From Iamia majanohamensis (GTDB lineage Bacteria > Actinomycetota > Acidimicrobiia > Acidimicrobiales > Iamiaceae), in contig NZ_CP116942.1 of NCBI RefSeq assembly GCF_028532485.1, positions 4,464,001 to 4,528,000 on the forward strand: a DNA stretch of 64,000 nt. The letters are read 5' to 3'. Below are positions 25,901 to 33,697 of this stretch, piece after piece (within the stretch, counting starts at the first letter, position 1; every line of letters starts with the position of its first letter). The translations under genes and the position numbers were made by a program. The notes under the pieces are model-generated. The model was not told the origin of the DNA. It ran no database searches and was given only the letters and a program-made list of their open reading frames with translations.

Positions 25901-26540
25901 CGTAGGCGCGCAGGGCGTCGGGCTGGCGACCGCACCGGTGGAGGGCGAGCACGAGCTGGGCGGTGAGGCGCTCGCGCAGCGGGTGCTCCTGGGCGGCGGC
26001 GTCGAGGGCGCCGACGACCACCGAGTGCTCCCCCGCCTCGAGGCGCAGGTCGAAGCGGGCCTCGACGGCGGTCAGGCGCAGCTCCTCCAGGCGCGCGGCA
26101 TCGCCCCGGGCCCAGGGCTCGTCGCAGACGTCGGCCAGGGCGGGGCCCTCCCAGAGCCCCAACGCCTCGTCGAGGAGGGCGAGGCGCTCGCCGAGCGGCG
26201 CGGCCGAGCGCGTGGCCTCGTCGACCAGGCGCTCGAAGCGCACCGAGGTGAGGGCGTCGGCGTCCACGTCGAGCCGGTAGCCCCCGCCGCTGCGGGCAAG
26301 GACCGGCCCGCCGAGCGCCCGGCGCAGGTTCGACACGTAGCTCTGGAGGGTGTTGGTCGCGGAGCGAGGTGGGTCGCCGTCCCAGAGCTCGTCGACCAGG
26401 CGCTCGGCGACGACGGAGCGTCCGCCGGCGAGGGCCAGGCGGGCCAGCACCGCACGCTGGCGGGGCCCGCCGAGGGCCAGGTCCTCGCCCCCGCGACGCG
26501 CTCGGACGGGCCCGAGGACGGTCACCTCGAGGTCACTCAC
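22944..26540 (-). CDS. SARP/BTAD-type regulator with AAA ATPase and TPR region (AfsR-like)
   Basis: 1,198 residues. An OmpR-type winged-helix DNA-binding domain occupies 1-95 (LGPVRARRGGEDLALGGPRQ, ATNTLQSYVSNLRRALG). A BTAD domain follows at ~100-250 (DEALGLWEGPALADV, LVLALHRCGRQPDALRAYER). The NTPase has Walker A VVAGEPGMGKTRLAQ (~330) and Walker B LLVVDDLQWADAA (~445). A long TPR-like repeat region runs from ~720 to the end; there is no C-terminal LuxR HTH. GTG 26540 has GGGGGAGG five bases upstream. Divergent from a truncated LuxR-type gene. SARP regulators usually activate secondary metabolism, but no biosynthetic cluster is in this window. Confidence 0.88.
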   Translation of the reverse strand: MSDLEVTVLGPVRARRGGEDLALGGPRQRAVLARLALAGGRSVVAERLVDELWDGDPPRSATNTLQSYVSNLRRALGGPVLARSGGGYRLDVDADALTSVRFERLVDEATRSAAPLGERLALLDEALGLWEGPALADVCDEPWARGDAARLEELRLTAVEARFDLRLEAGEHSVVVGALDAAAQEHPLRERLTAQLVLALHRCGRQPDALRAYERTRAHLAEALGLDPSPELARLAAQVLAHDPDLALPAAPLGRAPTVAERPAATDAPSTSAPQAPRPEIAPRRAPDGHLPLPLAVDERRARTEFVGRSDVLADLRRDWASVVDGSRRMAVVAGEPGMGKTRLAQQLAAEAHRDGAHVLWGRCTAEVLAPYQPVVEALRTAGRALGPDASRALVAAHPVVGLLVPDLAREDEARSPSEPASIERYALLEALLALLGDVSAARPVLLVVDDLQWADAATLSLVEHLLRSSDPGRLLLLATLRRPAGRATPDLDRALAEQRRDGTAEVHALAGLDADEVSTLLDHRGVRLDGEASEGLRRHTAGNPLFLEALAEQGDLAPGRVGALPDTVRDVLDQRLMALGDDALGVLGAAAIIGQRVDLGLLGHITDTSPDALLDVVDAAVDAGLLVEDEEVGSVTFPHALVRQALLSRTTRNREARLHLRIADALDVRPDWGDAPTRAQHLLAAGRLSPPDRTAAAALEAGRRALGARADQEAATWAQRASDLLAAADAPPPELLADVELLRATASRHLGRRADAEAAGARALEVARAHALPLVLAQAAQEAALLEAGVGFGFGSYDEALVARLDEALAALGDHHPAERAQLLAWASLARGGQDAHLVEARALAAEADGLSAELSGRPHVRALALLAQRIAHLGADGLDRRLALGAAMAEVGRGWAEMEVIGLCLDTVDRMEADDIAGSEQVAAQLRTTAAAYARPGFDAYVGVVDACQALVRGDLDLAARRSDEAVRDGVGSLGPSALHAWAGHQYLLSWERGEVTVHLDQVRSISEEFPTMGVWRAALAVCLVAAGDDAGARTAYAPLVAGRHLTLPTTSPGWYTTLSQLAEVAWLLDDVDACAAAAEALEPMADRVSVTGLGAASLGHLRRPFGLALAGAGDLDRGEQELARAAARMGEVGFRPWQARALAGRAAVLARRDGPGDAAEARRVRAEAEAVASEVGTHLDLRPAGATGPSDAVSA

Positions 26541-26597
26541 CGCCACCTCCCCCGGTGCCCCCCAGCAGGGCCTGGTCCGGACGGGCAGAAGATACCT

Positions 26598-26633
26598 GGG
26601 CCCCGGAACCGACCTCAACCGTCCCCGGGGCCC
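26598..26633. promoter_or_regulatory. Inverted repeat in the SARP/LuxR-fragment divergent region
   Basis: GGGCCCCGG (26598-26606) and CCGGGGCCC (26625-26633) are perfect 9-base arms around 18 bases. They lie midway between the divergent starts at 26540 and 26676, a position suited to an operator; the GGAACC next to the left arm recalls the intergenic hairpin elements. Confidence 0.45.
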
Positions 26634-26675
26634 CGACCGCCGACCTCGGGGCGGACCGACCCGTACCATCAGGCC

Positions 26676-27047
26676 GTGCTGTGCCCGGAGCTGATCGGAC
26701 GGGGCTCGGAGGTCGACCGGTTGCGGGCCCGCGTCGCCGGGCTGGCGACCCGTCAGGGGGGCGTGGTGGTGCTGTCGGGCGACGGCGGCGCCGGGAAGTC
26801 GCGGCTGGTGAGGGAGGTCGTCCTCGGCGTCGACGGGCTGGTGCTGTCGGGACGGGCGGTACCCGGGGTCAGCCCCGTCCCGTTCCGTCCGCTCACCGAG
26901 TTGTTCCTCGGTGCGTTCCGGGGCCGGCCGATGCCGACCGACCCGTCGCTCGTCGGGTTCGACGGCCAGCTGGCCCGGCTGATGCCGGGGTGGGGCGCAG
27001 GCACACCCGTCGACGACCGCCCGACCGGCCGGGAGGCCTCCCCATGA
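26676..27047 (+). pseudogene. Truncated LuxR/ATPase regulator (N-terminal 123 residues only)
   Basis: The product starts VLCPELIGRGSEVDRLRARV and has an intact Walker A (VVVLSGDGGAGKSRLVREVV) followed by GRAVPGVSPVPFRPLTELFL. This is exactly the N-terminus of LAL-type regulators of ~900 residues, but the frame stops at residue 123 with no Walker B, TPR or HTH. The promoter survives: TACCAT at -12 to -7 of GTG 26676. The stop overlaps the ATG of another truncated gene (ATGA), so a deletion has removed more than 2 kb of coding sequence here. Confidence 0.7.
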
Positions 27048-27280
27048 AGCTCTCCTTCGACGACCCCGGCCTGGGCGGCCAGCTCCAGAGGACCGTGGGC
27101 AAGTGCGACTCCGGGATGGCCAACGTCGGGGAGTGCCTCTACGTCGCCTCGCAGATCACCCCCGGTGACCGCGACAGCTGGTACCGGGAGTGGTCGGCCT
27201 TCGAGCTTCCGCGCCGGGGGTCGTCGCCACTCGCGAGATGCGCGCTCACGACAGGCGTTCGCGGTACTCGGCCCGGGTGA
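27044..27280 (+). pseudogene. Truncated alpha/beta hydrolase remnant
   Basis: MKLSFDDPGLGGQLQRTVGK and the following NVGECLYVASQITPGDRDSW, YREWSAF match the N-terminal helices of a dipeptidyl-peptidase-like alpha/beta hydrolase subfamily (about 350-400 residues). Similarity ends at about 27206, and the remaining ~25 residues to 27280 are unrelated. The catalytic domain is absent. The 3' end runs over the stop of the convergent DUF4214 gene. Together with the truncated LuxR gene this marks a recombination scar. Confidence 0.65.
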
Positions 27281-29186
27281 GGTAGTGGAGGGCGACGCCC
27301 TCAACGTTGCCGCCGATGTTGACCTCGTCGACGGTCGGAGCCCGGTCGAGCATGCCCGCGGCCAGCAGCGTCACCGCGACCAGCGGGGCGCGACGGGCCC
27401 GGTTCTCTGATGCCTCCGAGAAGGCGAGTAGCACAGCGCCGCGAGGGGTGCCCGAGCCGAGGCGGTCCGTCCAGTAGGCGAACCCCCCGGGGTCGGGGCC
27501 ACGTCCGAGGACGTTGCGGTAGATCCGGTCGACGAAGTCAGAGTCGGAGAGGGTGCCGTAGCGGGTGCGGAACTCAGGAGACCCGGCGAACCCTTGAGCG
27601 ATCGCGGACAGCGAGGTACCGGTACGGCGCCGCTCGGACCAGTAGTCGAGTCCGTCGTCGTCGACGGTCCGCACGAAGGCCGCAGTGTAGAGGCGGATGA
27701 TCGGCGCTCGTCGTCCACCCCACTCGGGGCGGGTGGACAGGCCGGCGATCCAACTCGCTGGGGTCAACCGGCCCGACCCGATCTGGGCGACGGCGTCTCG
27801 CACCTCGGTCGCGGTCGGCGGCCGGCCCAGGAAGTCCCGGTACTGCTGGGCGACCAGTGCCTCCAAGGTGGCGAAGGGGCCGAGATCCAACGGGGGCGCC
27901 CCGACGGGCGCCGTCGCCGACGACCGAAGGCCGGTGCCCGCAGCGTTGATCGCTGCCACCTTGAACGTCCACCGGTGACCTGGCGTGATCGGCACCTGCG
28001 TACTGGTTGCCCCCGCTGCGGTGCTGGTCGTGGGCCCGACGGCGGTGCCGTCGCGGTAGGCGATCACCTCGTAGCCGGTGACGGGCCCGGCACCGGTGGT
28101 CGACGGGGGGATCCACCGGACCGTCGCCGTGGCCCCGGCGTCCTCGGCGGTGACCCCGGCCGGGGGACCGACCGTGCCGGGCGCGACCGGCTCCTGCCAC
28201 ACCGCCTGGCCCCGCAACGCCGGCGTCTCGTGCTCGCAGTGCTGCTCGAACCGGAGGGCGATGTCGGTGAGGGTCCCACCTCGGGCGTCGACCTCATCGA
28301 CCACGACGTCGGAGGTGGACTTGTTGCATCCCCGGGCCTCGCCTCCGACGGAGAACCCGCCCCGGGCCGGGTTGGGGAATGCGTCGCGCAGCAGATGAGG
28401 GTAGAAGCCTGCCTCGACACCCTGGGCCGCCCGGTTCGACGGACGCAACGCCACGTGCCAGGAGAGGTCGCGGTGGTGAAGGGTGAGCGCCCCCTGGAAG
28501 AGTTGGGCGTCGAACCCCGTGTAGGCGTGGGTCCGACCCTGGCCGACGAAGTCGCCCCGGTCACTCTCCATCACGAGGTGGTTGCGCTCGGCGCCGGCCG
28601 GAACGGCCGCAGCCGGGGGACGCCAGAACGACGCAGGGGGAGGTCCGACCGGCGTCGGCGCCCCGGGGGTCGGCGCCGAGGCGTCGTAGCGCACCTCACC
28701 GTGCAGCGCGCTCGTCTCGTCCTCGTGGGCGCACCACTGGGCGAAGCGCACCGCCAGCAGCACCAGCTCGCCACCCTCGTAGGCGACCTCGTCGACCTCG
28801 TACCACCCGCGGGTGTGCTCCTCGCCGCAGCCCCGCCCATCACCGCTGACGACAGCACGCGCCGTGCCCTCGTGACGGCCTGGGGTGACCGACTCCTGGG
28901 GGCTCGTCGGACGTAGGACCACGTCCCACCAGGTGTCACCGTCGACGTGGACATCGATGTCGCCGCCGGACGCCGTCACCGAGATGTCGGCCTCGGCCGG
29001 GACGTAGGTCCACATCCGCCCGCCGCCCAGGCCGACGCTGTCGTCGCCCGAGCTCACCATGTGCAGGTACGTCGGGGTGCTGGGCGCAGAGCCCGAGGGG
29101 CCGCCCGGTGTCGGCTCGCACGCCACCAGAGCCCCGAGGGCCACCAGGACCCCGACCACCGCAGCCAGTCTCCGCACCGCCGTCAT
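27246..29186 (-). CDS. Lipoprotein with duplicated domain, fibronectin III and DUF4214 domains
   Basis: 646 residues. A signal peptide ends in a lipobox, LGALVACEP (Cys ~23), so the protein should be anchored outside the membrane. Two related ~130-residue units follow (~40-170 and ~205-335), each ending with VDEV, an RF-Q-C-HE motif and a GEVRY/GQAVW strand. A fibronectin type III domain is at ~345-440, including TVRWIPPSTTGAGPVTGYEV. A C-terminal DUF4214 domain follows: YRDFLGRPPTATEVRDAV, YRNVLGRGPDPGGFAYW. DUF4214 occurs in secreted or glycan-related proteins. Its neighbours (integrase remnant, truncated genes) suggest an acquired segment. TATCGT at 29224-29219 is a possible -10. Confidence 0.75.
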   Translation of the reverse strand: MTAVRRLAAVVGVLVALGALVACEPTPGGPSGSAPSTPTYLHMVSSGDDSVGLGGGRMWTYVPAEADISVTASGGDIDVHVDGDTWWDVVLRPTSPQESVTPGRHEGTARAVVSGDGRGCGEEHTRGWYEVDEVAYEGGELVLLAVRFAQWCAHEDETSALHGEVRYDASAPTPGAPTPVGPPPASFWRPPAAAVPAGAERNHLVMESDRGDFVGQGRTHAYTGFDAQLFQGALTLHHRDLSWHVALRPSNRAAQGVEAGFYPHLLRDAFPNPARGGFSVGGEARGCNKSTSDVVVDEVDARGGTLTDIALRFEQHCEHETPALRGQAVWQEPVAPGTVGPPAGVTAEDAGATATVRWIPPSTTGAGPVTGYEVIAYRDGTAVGPTTSTAAGATSTQVPITPGHRWTFKVAAINAAGTGLRSSATAPVGAPPLDLGPFATLEALVAQQYRDFLGRPPTATEVRDAVAQIGSGRLTPASWIAGLSTRPEWGGRRAPIIRLYTAAFVRTVDDDGLDYWSERRRTGTSLSAIAQGFAGSPEFRTRYGTLSDSDFVDRIYRNVLGRGPDPGGFAYWTDRLGSGTPRGAVLLAFSEASENRARRAPLVAVTLLAAGMLDRAPTVDEVNIGGNVEGVALHYLTRAEYRERLS

Positions 29187-29296
29187 TCCCCGAATCCGTC
29201 CTGACCCCGTCCCGCCGGACGATACACGTCTCAACGGAGAGACGCAGTGCCGCCACGCTGTGAGGCGGGCGCGCCGGCGGCGCGCCACGGCCCGAT

Positions 29297-29785
29297 TCAT
29301 GGGGGATGGCCGCCGGCCGCCTTGTACGACCTCGTCGCAAGGTGCCGTGGCACCCGTTGCGGGCCGGAACAGAAGCTGGCAACGGCCCTCGGGGTCACGG
29401 CCGCACTGCGTCGCTGTCTGGCGCGCTCGCAGAGCGTGTCGAGCTCCATGGGTCGCAGGGCGGCCATCTTCCGGTCGGCCAACGCCGGGCGCAAGTAGGT
29501 GTGGGCCACCCACCCGTAGCCCTCCAGCGTCTTGGGCTCGACGGCCAACGCCTTCACCTTGAGCCACCGGTCCAGCAGCTCGCCGAAGGTCATGGGCGCA
29601 GCGGCGGCGTGGCGGCCCTGGTCGACCTCGACCACCAGGCGGGCCAGCTCCCGCTCGGCGTCAGGCCTTCGGCCGTGGATGGTGCGCTCCACGTCGCGCT
29701 TGGTCCCGTCGGTCGATCTGCCGCCGTCGACCTTGATCCGCCAGCTGTCGCCTCGGGCCTGCAGGTGTCCTCGGACGGTGGCCTC
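29297..29785 (-). pseudogene. Tyrosine recombinase (phage integrase) N-terminal remnant
   Basis: Frame from just after a TAG at about 29786 to the stop at 29297. It carries an AP2-like arm-binding segment (GDSWRIKVDGGRSTDGTKRD, then VERTIHGRRPDAERELARLV) and the SAM-like core-binding domain (TFGELLDRWLKVKALAVEPK, YLRPALADRKMAAL). Similarity ends near 29390; the catalytic R-H-R-Y domain is missing and no good start codon exists upstream. It lies about 100 bases from the 3' end of tRNA-Arg, pointing away from it, the usual place for an integrase at an attachment site. Remnant of an integrated element. Confidence 0.75.
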
Positions 29786-29883
29786 CTCGGCCTACCAAGG
29801 CCGTCGGGAGGGCCAAGGGATTGCCAAGAGGGGCGAAGCTCCTGCAAGGAGTTCGGTCACGACGCTGTGACCAGGGACCTCAG

Positions 29884-29957
29884 CGCGCTTGCAGGGACTC
29901 GAACCCCGAACCTTCTGATCCGTAGTCAGATGCTCTATCCAATTGAGCTACAAGCGC
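29884..29957 (-). tRNA. tRNA-Arg (anticodon ACG)
   Basis: Complete cloverleaf on the minus strand: acceptor GCGCTTG/CAAGCGC, D-arm GCTC/GAGC, anticodon stem TCTGA/TCAGA with loop CTACGGA (ACG), and T-loop TTCGAGT. The discriminator is at 29884; CCA is not encoded. Its 3' half is the probable former attachment site of the adjacent integrase remnant. Confidence 0.95.
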
Positions 29958-30005
29958 AGGGGGCGCACCCTACCCGCGGCCCGGCTCGCCCCTCCAGCCC
30001 GTTGT

Positions 30006-30269
30006 TCAGCCGGGCGGGCGGGGCCGGGGGCCCCACTGGCGGTCGTGCTCGCGCTGCTCTGCGGCCCGTCGCTTCACCGCGACCAGGGCCATGATGATCC
30101 CGCCGAAGAACACGATGAACGCCAGGGCGGCCAGCCCTCCCCGGGTGCTGCCCGAGGACGCGGCGGCCAGCGCCCCGAACACGGCGGGCAGCACGAGCAG
30201 GGAGGCGATGAGCACCGCCCCCACCCGCAGCGGCAGGCTGAGCGACCGGGAGCTCTCCTCGGGGGCCAT
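30006..30269 (-). CDS. Small two-TM membrane protein
   Basis: 87 residues. Two hydrophobic helices are visible, LRVGAVLIASLLVLPAVFGAL and LAALAFIVFFGGIIMALVAV, followed by an Arg-rich, Pro-ending cytoplasmic tail. ATG 30269 is the first in-frame start with matching codon bias. Divergent from ectA, with about 105 bases between starts. No recognisable family; function unknown. Confidence 0.6.
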   Translation of the reverse strand: MAPEESSRSLSLPLRVGAVLIASLLVLPAVFGALAAASSGSTRGGLAALAFIVFFGGIIMALVAVKRRAAEQREHDRQWGPRPRPPG

Positions 30270-30374
30270 GGCCCCGCACACTAGGGAACGGCGGGGTGAC
30301 GAGAGCCCGTGACCCATCCCACCAGGCGTCATGTTGTGGCAAGTCGGGGCGGCCTGCCTACCGTAGAGGGAGCC

Positions 30375-30893
30375 GTGACGACCACGACACCGACATCCGC
30401 CGCAGGCCCTGCCGGCGCCACCGGACCCACGTTCCGAGCGCCGACCGCCAGCGACGGCCCGGCGATGTGGGACCTGGCGCGGGCCTCCGGGCTCGACGAG
30501 AACTCGCCCTACGCCTACGTGATGTGGGGCGAGTACCACGCCGGGACCAGCGTCGTCGCCGTCGACGACGACGGTGACCTGGTCGGCTTCGTCATGGGCT
30601 TCCGCGTCCCTGCCGCACCGGAGACGGTGTTCGTCTGGCAGGTCGCCACGTCGGAGGCCTGTCGCGGCCAGGGCATCGCCGCCCGTCTGCTCGACTCCCT
30701 CGTGGAGCGCACCGGGGCGGAGGCCGTCGAGGCCACCGTCACGCCGGGGAACGACCCCTCGGCCGCCCTCTTCCGGGGCTTGGGTAAGCGACACGGGAAA
30801 CGGGTAGAGGAGACACCGCTGTTCGCCGAGGACCTGTTCCCCGGTGACCACGAGGCCGAGGTCCGCTTCCGGATCCCGGTGGGGACACCCTGA
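30375..30893 (+). CDS. ectA: L-2,4-diaminobutyrate N-acetyltransferase (EctA)
   Basis: 172-residue GNAT acetyltransferase, the second step of ectoine synthesis: acetyl-CoA plus L-2,4-diaminobutyrate gives N-gamma-acetyl-diaminobutyrate. The EctA features are [20 protein letters not shown] and the acetyl-CoA loop [37 protein letters not shown] segment and an [11 protein letters not shown] ending follow. GTG 30375 is preferred because GAGGGAG stands just upstream and the GNAT fold follows; ATG 30309 would add an unrelated leader. First gene of ectABCD. Confidence 0.93.
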   Translation: MTTTTPTSAAGPAGATGPTFRAPTASDGPAMWDLARASGLDENSPYAYVMWGEYHAGTSVVAVDDDGDLVGFVMGFRVPAAPETVFVWQVATSEACRGQGIAARLLDSLVERTGAEAVEATVTPGNDPSAALFRGLGKRHGKRVEETPLFAEDLFPGDHEAEVRFRIPVGTP

Positions 30894-31033
30894 CCTGACT
30901 CGTCGGCCGTCGACCTGCCTCCCCGGGCGGGCCGTGCGGCACGAGCACCACTGCGGGCCCGCGACGCCACGTCGCGACCGGTCCGGACCCGGGGGAACCG
31001 AGACCAACGCAACACCCAGAGGACTGATCACAC

Positions 31034-32326
31034 ATGGAGACCTTCGAACGCCTCGAATCCGAGGTGCGCGGCTACTGCCGATCCTGGCCGGCCGTGTTCG
31101 CCTCCGCCGAGGGCTGCCACCTCGTCGACGAGGACGGCCGCCGCTACCTGGACTTCTTCGCCGGGGCCGGCGCCCTGAACTACGGCCACAACCCACCCGC
31201 CCTCATGGAGGCCCTCTCCGCCCACATCGCGGGCAACGGCATCATCCACGGCCTCGACATGGCCACCACCACCAAGCGCGACTTCCTGCAGCGCTTCGAG
31301 GAGGTCGTCCTCACCCCTCGGAGCCTCGAGTACAAGGTCCAGTTCCCCGGCCCCACCGGCACCAACGCCGTCGAGTCCGCCCTCAAGCTGGCCCGCAAGG
31401 TCACCGGCCGCGAGCGCATCGTCGGCTTCACCAACGCCTTCCACGGCATGACCCTGGGCAGCCTCGCCGTCACCGGCAACAGCATGAAGCGCAAGGGGGC
31501 CGGCGTCCCGCTGCACATGGCCGACTCCATGCCCTACGACGGCTTCCTCGACGACGACGCCGACTCCCTCGGCTACCTCGAGGCCATGCTCGACGACGAC
31601 GGCAGCGGCCTCGACAAGCCCGCCGCCGTGATCCTCGAGACCATCCAGGCCGAGGGCGGCATCAACGTGGCCACCACCGAGTGGCTCCGGGGCCTCCAGG
31701 ACCTGTGCCGCCGCCACGACATCCTCTTCATCATCGACGACATCCAGGTCGGCTGCGGCCGCACCGGGCCGTTCTTCAGCTGGGAGGAGATGGGCCTCGA
31801 CCCCGACATCATCTGCCTGTCGAAGTCCCTCTCCGGCTCCGGGCTCCCCTTCGCCCTCGTGCTCATGAAGCCCGAGCACGACGTGTGGGAGCCGGGCGAG
31901 CACAACGGCACCTTCCGCGGCAACAACGCCGCCTTCGTCACCGCCACCGCCGCGCTCGAGACCTTCTGGACCGACGACGCCCTCACCAAGGAGACGCTGC
32001 GGAAGGCCGACAAGATCACCAGCGGGCTCAAGCAGCTGGCGACCGACCACCCCGGCCTGGTCGACGACCTGCGGGGCCGTGGCCTCATCCAGGGCTTCGG
32101 CACGACCGACCCCGAGGTGGCCGACTCCATCACCTCCGAGGCCTTCGACCGCGGCCTCATCATCGAGACCGCGGGCCCGGCCGACGAGGTCGTGAAGCTG
32201 CTGCCGCCCCTCATCGTGGGCGACGAGCACATCGACACGGCCATGGCCATCATCGCCGAGTCGATGGAGGCCACCATCGACCGCCTGGGCGACCAGCTGG
32301 TGAGCTCGGAGGTGGACGCGTCGTGA
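31034..32326 (+). CDS. ectB: Diaminobutyrate--2-oxoglutarate transaminase (EctB)
   Basis: 430-residue class III aminotransferase that converts aspartate semialdehyde and glutamate to L-2,4-diaminobutyrate, committing carbon to ectoine. Signatures: [38 protein letters not shown], the PLP-phosphate region [20 protein letters not shown] and the catalytic Lys in [13 protein letters not shown] (~264). The 140-bp gap after ectA holds no recognisable gene; AGAGGA precedes ATG 31034. The stop overlaps the ectC start (GTGA). Confidence 0.96.
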   Translation: METFERLESEVRGYCRSWPAVFASAEGCHLVDEDGRRYLDFFAGAGALNYGHNPPALMEALSAHIAGNGIIHGLDMATTTKRDFLQRFEEVVLTPRSLEYKVQFPGPTGTNAVESALKLARKVTGRERIVGFTNAFHGMTLGSLAVTGNSMKRKGAGVPLHMADSMPYDGFLDDDADSLGYLEAMLDDDGSGLDKPAAVILETIQAEGGINVATTEWLRGLQDLCRRHDILFIIDDIQVGCGRTGPFFSWEEMGLDPDIICLSKSLSGSGLPFALVLMKPEHDVWEPGEHNGTFRGNNAAFVTATAALETFWTDDALTKETLRKADKITSGLKQLATDHPGLVDDLRGRGLIQGFGTTDPEVADSITSEAFDRGLIIETAGPADEVVKLLPPLIVGDEHIDTAMAIIAESMEATIDRLGDQLVSSEVDAS

Positions 32327-32736
32327 TCGTCCGCACCCTGAACGACATCGTCGGCACCGAGCGCGACGTCAAGGCCGAGACCTGGAGCTCGCGCCGGCTG
32401 CTGCTGGCCGACGACCGGGTCGGCTTCTCCCTGCACGACACGCTCATCGGCGCCGGCACCGAGACCACCATGTGGTACCGGAACCACATCGAGGCCGTGT
32501 ACTGCATCGAGGGTGACGGCACCCTCACCGACACCGCCACCGGCGACGTCCACGAGATCGGCCCCGGCACCGTCTACCTGCTGAACGAGCACGACCACCA
32601 CGTGCTGCGGGCCCGGACCCAGATGCGCATGGTGTGCGTGTTCAACCCGCCCTGCACCGGGGCCGAGACCCACGACGAGGACGGGGTCTACCCGCTCATC
32701 GAGCTGGACGACCTCGAGGAAGGAATGCCCGCGTGA
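32323..32736 (+). CDS. ectC: L-ectoine synthase (EctC)
   Basis: 137-residue cupin-fold enzyme that cyclises N-gamma-acetyl-diaminobutyrate to ectoine. Matches the EctC pattern throughout: [76 protein letters not shown] and [13 protein letters not shown]. The metal-binding Glu/Tyr/His of the cupin are in [10 protein letters not shown] and EHDHHVL. GTG 32323 overlaps the ectB stop by four bases; the ectC stop overlaps ectD likewise. Confidence 0.96.
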   Translation: MIVRTLNDIVGTERDVKAETWSSRRLLLADDRVGFSLHDTLIGAGTETTMWYRNHIEAVYCIEGDGTLTDTATGDVHEIGPGTVYLLNEHDHHVLRARTQMRMVCVFNPPCTGAETHDEDGVYPLIELDDLEEGMPA

Positions 32737-33632
32737 CCACGCTCACGCCCACCGAACCCCGCGTCGACGCCTACCCCACCCGCGGCGTCGAGGCCGCCAC
32801 CATCACCCCCCGCCTGGACCCGGTCGTCCACGGTGACCTCCGCGGCCCGCTTGAGCCCGAGCACCTCCGCACCTTCGAGGACACCGGCGTGCTGGTGATC
32901 CCCAACCTGCTGTCCAACAAGCTGGTCGCGGCCCTCGACGACGAGGTCAGCGCCCTGGCCGAGGACGACGACGTCCGCTCCCGCGAGGAGGCCGTGCTCG
33001 AGCCCGGCGGCGGGGCCCTGCGGTCCCTGTTCGCGGTGCACGAGCTCGACGGGCTGCTGGGGGCCTTCACCAAGGACCACCAGCTGGTGCGCATCGCCCG
33101 CCAGCTGCTCGGCAGCGACGTCTACATCCACCAGAGCCGCATCAACCTGAAGCCCGGGTTCCGGGGCAAGGAGTTCTACTGGCACTCCGACTTCGAGACC
33201 TGGCACGCGGAGGACGGCATGCCCCGCATGCGCGCCGTCAGCGCGTCGGTGCTGCTCACCCCGAACAACCCGTGGAACGGGCCGCTGCTCACCATGGCCG
33301 GCTCCCACAAGTGGTTCACGTCGTGCGTGGGCGAGACCCCGCCCGAGCACTTCCGCGAGTCGCTGCGCAAGCAGGAGATCGGCGTGCCCGACGACGACAG
33401 CCTCCGCGAGCTGGCCCGCCGGGGCCAGATCCAGCAGGCCCTCGGGCCGGCCGGCACCGTCGTGTTCTTCGAGTGCAACGTGATGCACGGCTCCAACGGC
33501 AACATCAGCCCGGACCCCCGGCGCAACGTGTTCCTCGTGTTCAACAGCGTCGAGAACGCGCTGGAGGAGCCGTTCGCGGCGCCCGCACCCCGTCCGGAGC
33601 ACATCGCCAGCCGCACCTTCGACCCGGTCTGA
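32733..33632 (+). CDS. ectD: Ectoine 5-hydroxylase (EctD)
   Basis: 299-residue Fe(II)/2-oxoglutarate dioxygenase that converts ectoine to 5-hydroxyectoine. The EctD signature [17 protein letters not shown] (~148-165) supplies the first His and Asp ligands (H151, D153); the distal His is in [17 protein letters not shown] (~251). [15 protein letters not shown] is also characteristic. The GTG start overlaps the ectC stop, so translation is coupled. The organism should therefore be able to make both ectoine and hydroxyectoine under salt or temperature stress. No ask_ect or transporter gene is in this cluster. Confidence 0.95.
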   Translation: MTTLTPTEPRVDAYPTRGVEAATITPRLDPVVHGDLRGPLEPEHLRTFEDTGVLVIPNLLSNKLVAALDDEVSALAEDDDVRSREEAVLEPGGGALRSLFAVHELDGLLGAFTKDHQLVRIARQLLGSDVYIHQSRINLKPGFRGKEFYWHSDFETWHAEDGMPRMRAVSASVLLTPNNPWNGPLLTMAGSHKWFTSCVGETPPEHFRESLRKQEIGVPDDDSLRELARRGQIQQALGPAGTVVFFECNVMHGSNGNISPDPRRNVFLVFNSVENALEEPFAAPAPRPEHIASRTFDPV

Positions 33633-33675
33633 TCCGGGGCCGCCCGGCGCTCGACGCCGCCGGCGACCACACTGG

Positions 33676-33697
33676 GCACCAGGAGGTCTCCTGGTGC
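33676..33697 (+). promoter_or_regulatory. Palindrome enclosing the RBS and GTG start of the lipoprotein hydrolase
   Basis: Perfect 10-base arms GCACCAGGAG (33676-33685) and CTCCTGGTGC (33688-33697) surround GT. The Shine-Dalgarno AGGAGG (33681-33686) and the start codon GTG (33694-33696) both lie inside it. Folded as RNA the hairpin would hide the ribosome site; as DNA it would be a dyad operator. Confidence 0.65.

Noticed and set aside
21900-26675. Continuous plus-strand frame over the SARP gene
   Set aside because: Antisense to the SARP/ATPase regulator; only its last 124 codons (26676-27047) have real similarity.
22944-27047. Regulators of a local secondary-metabolite cluster
   Set aside because: SARP and LAL genes suggest it, but no PKS, NRPS, terpene or other core biosynthetic gene is present in the window.
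28500-29190. Other long frames over the DUF4214 lipoprotein gene
   Set aside because: They lack the lipobox, repeated domains and DUF4214 motifs found in the annotated frame.
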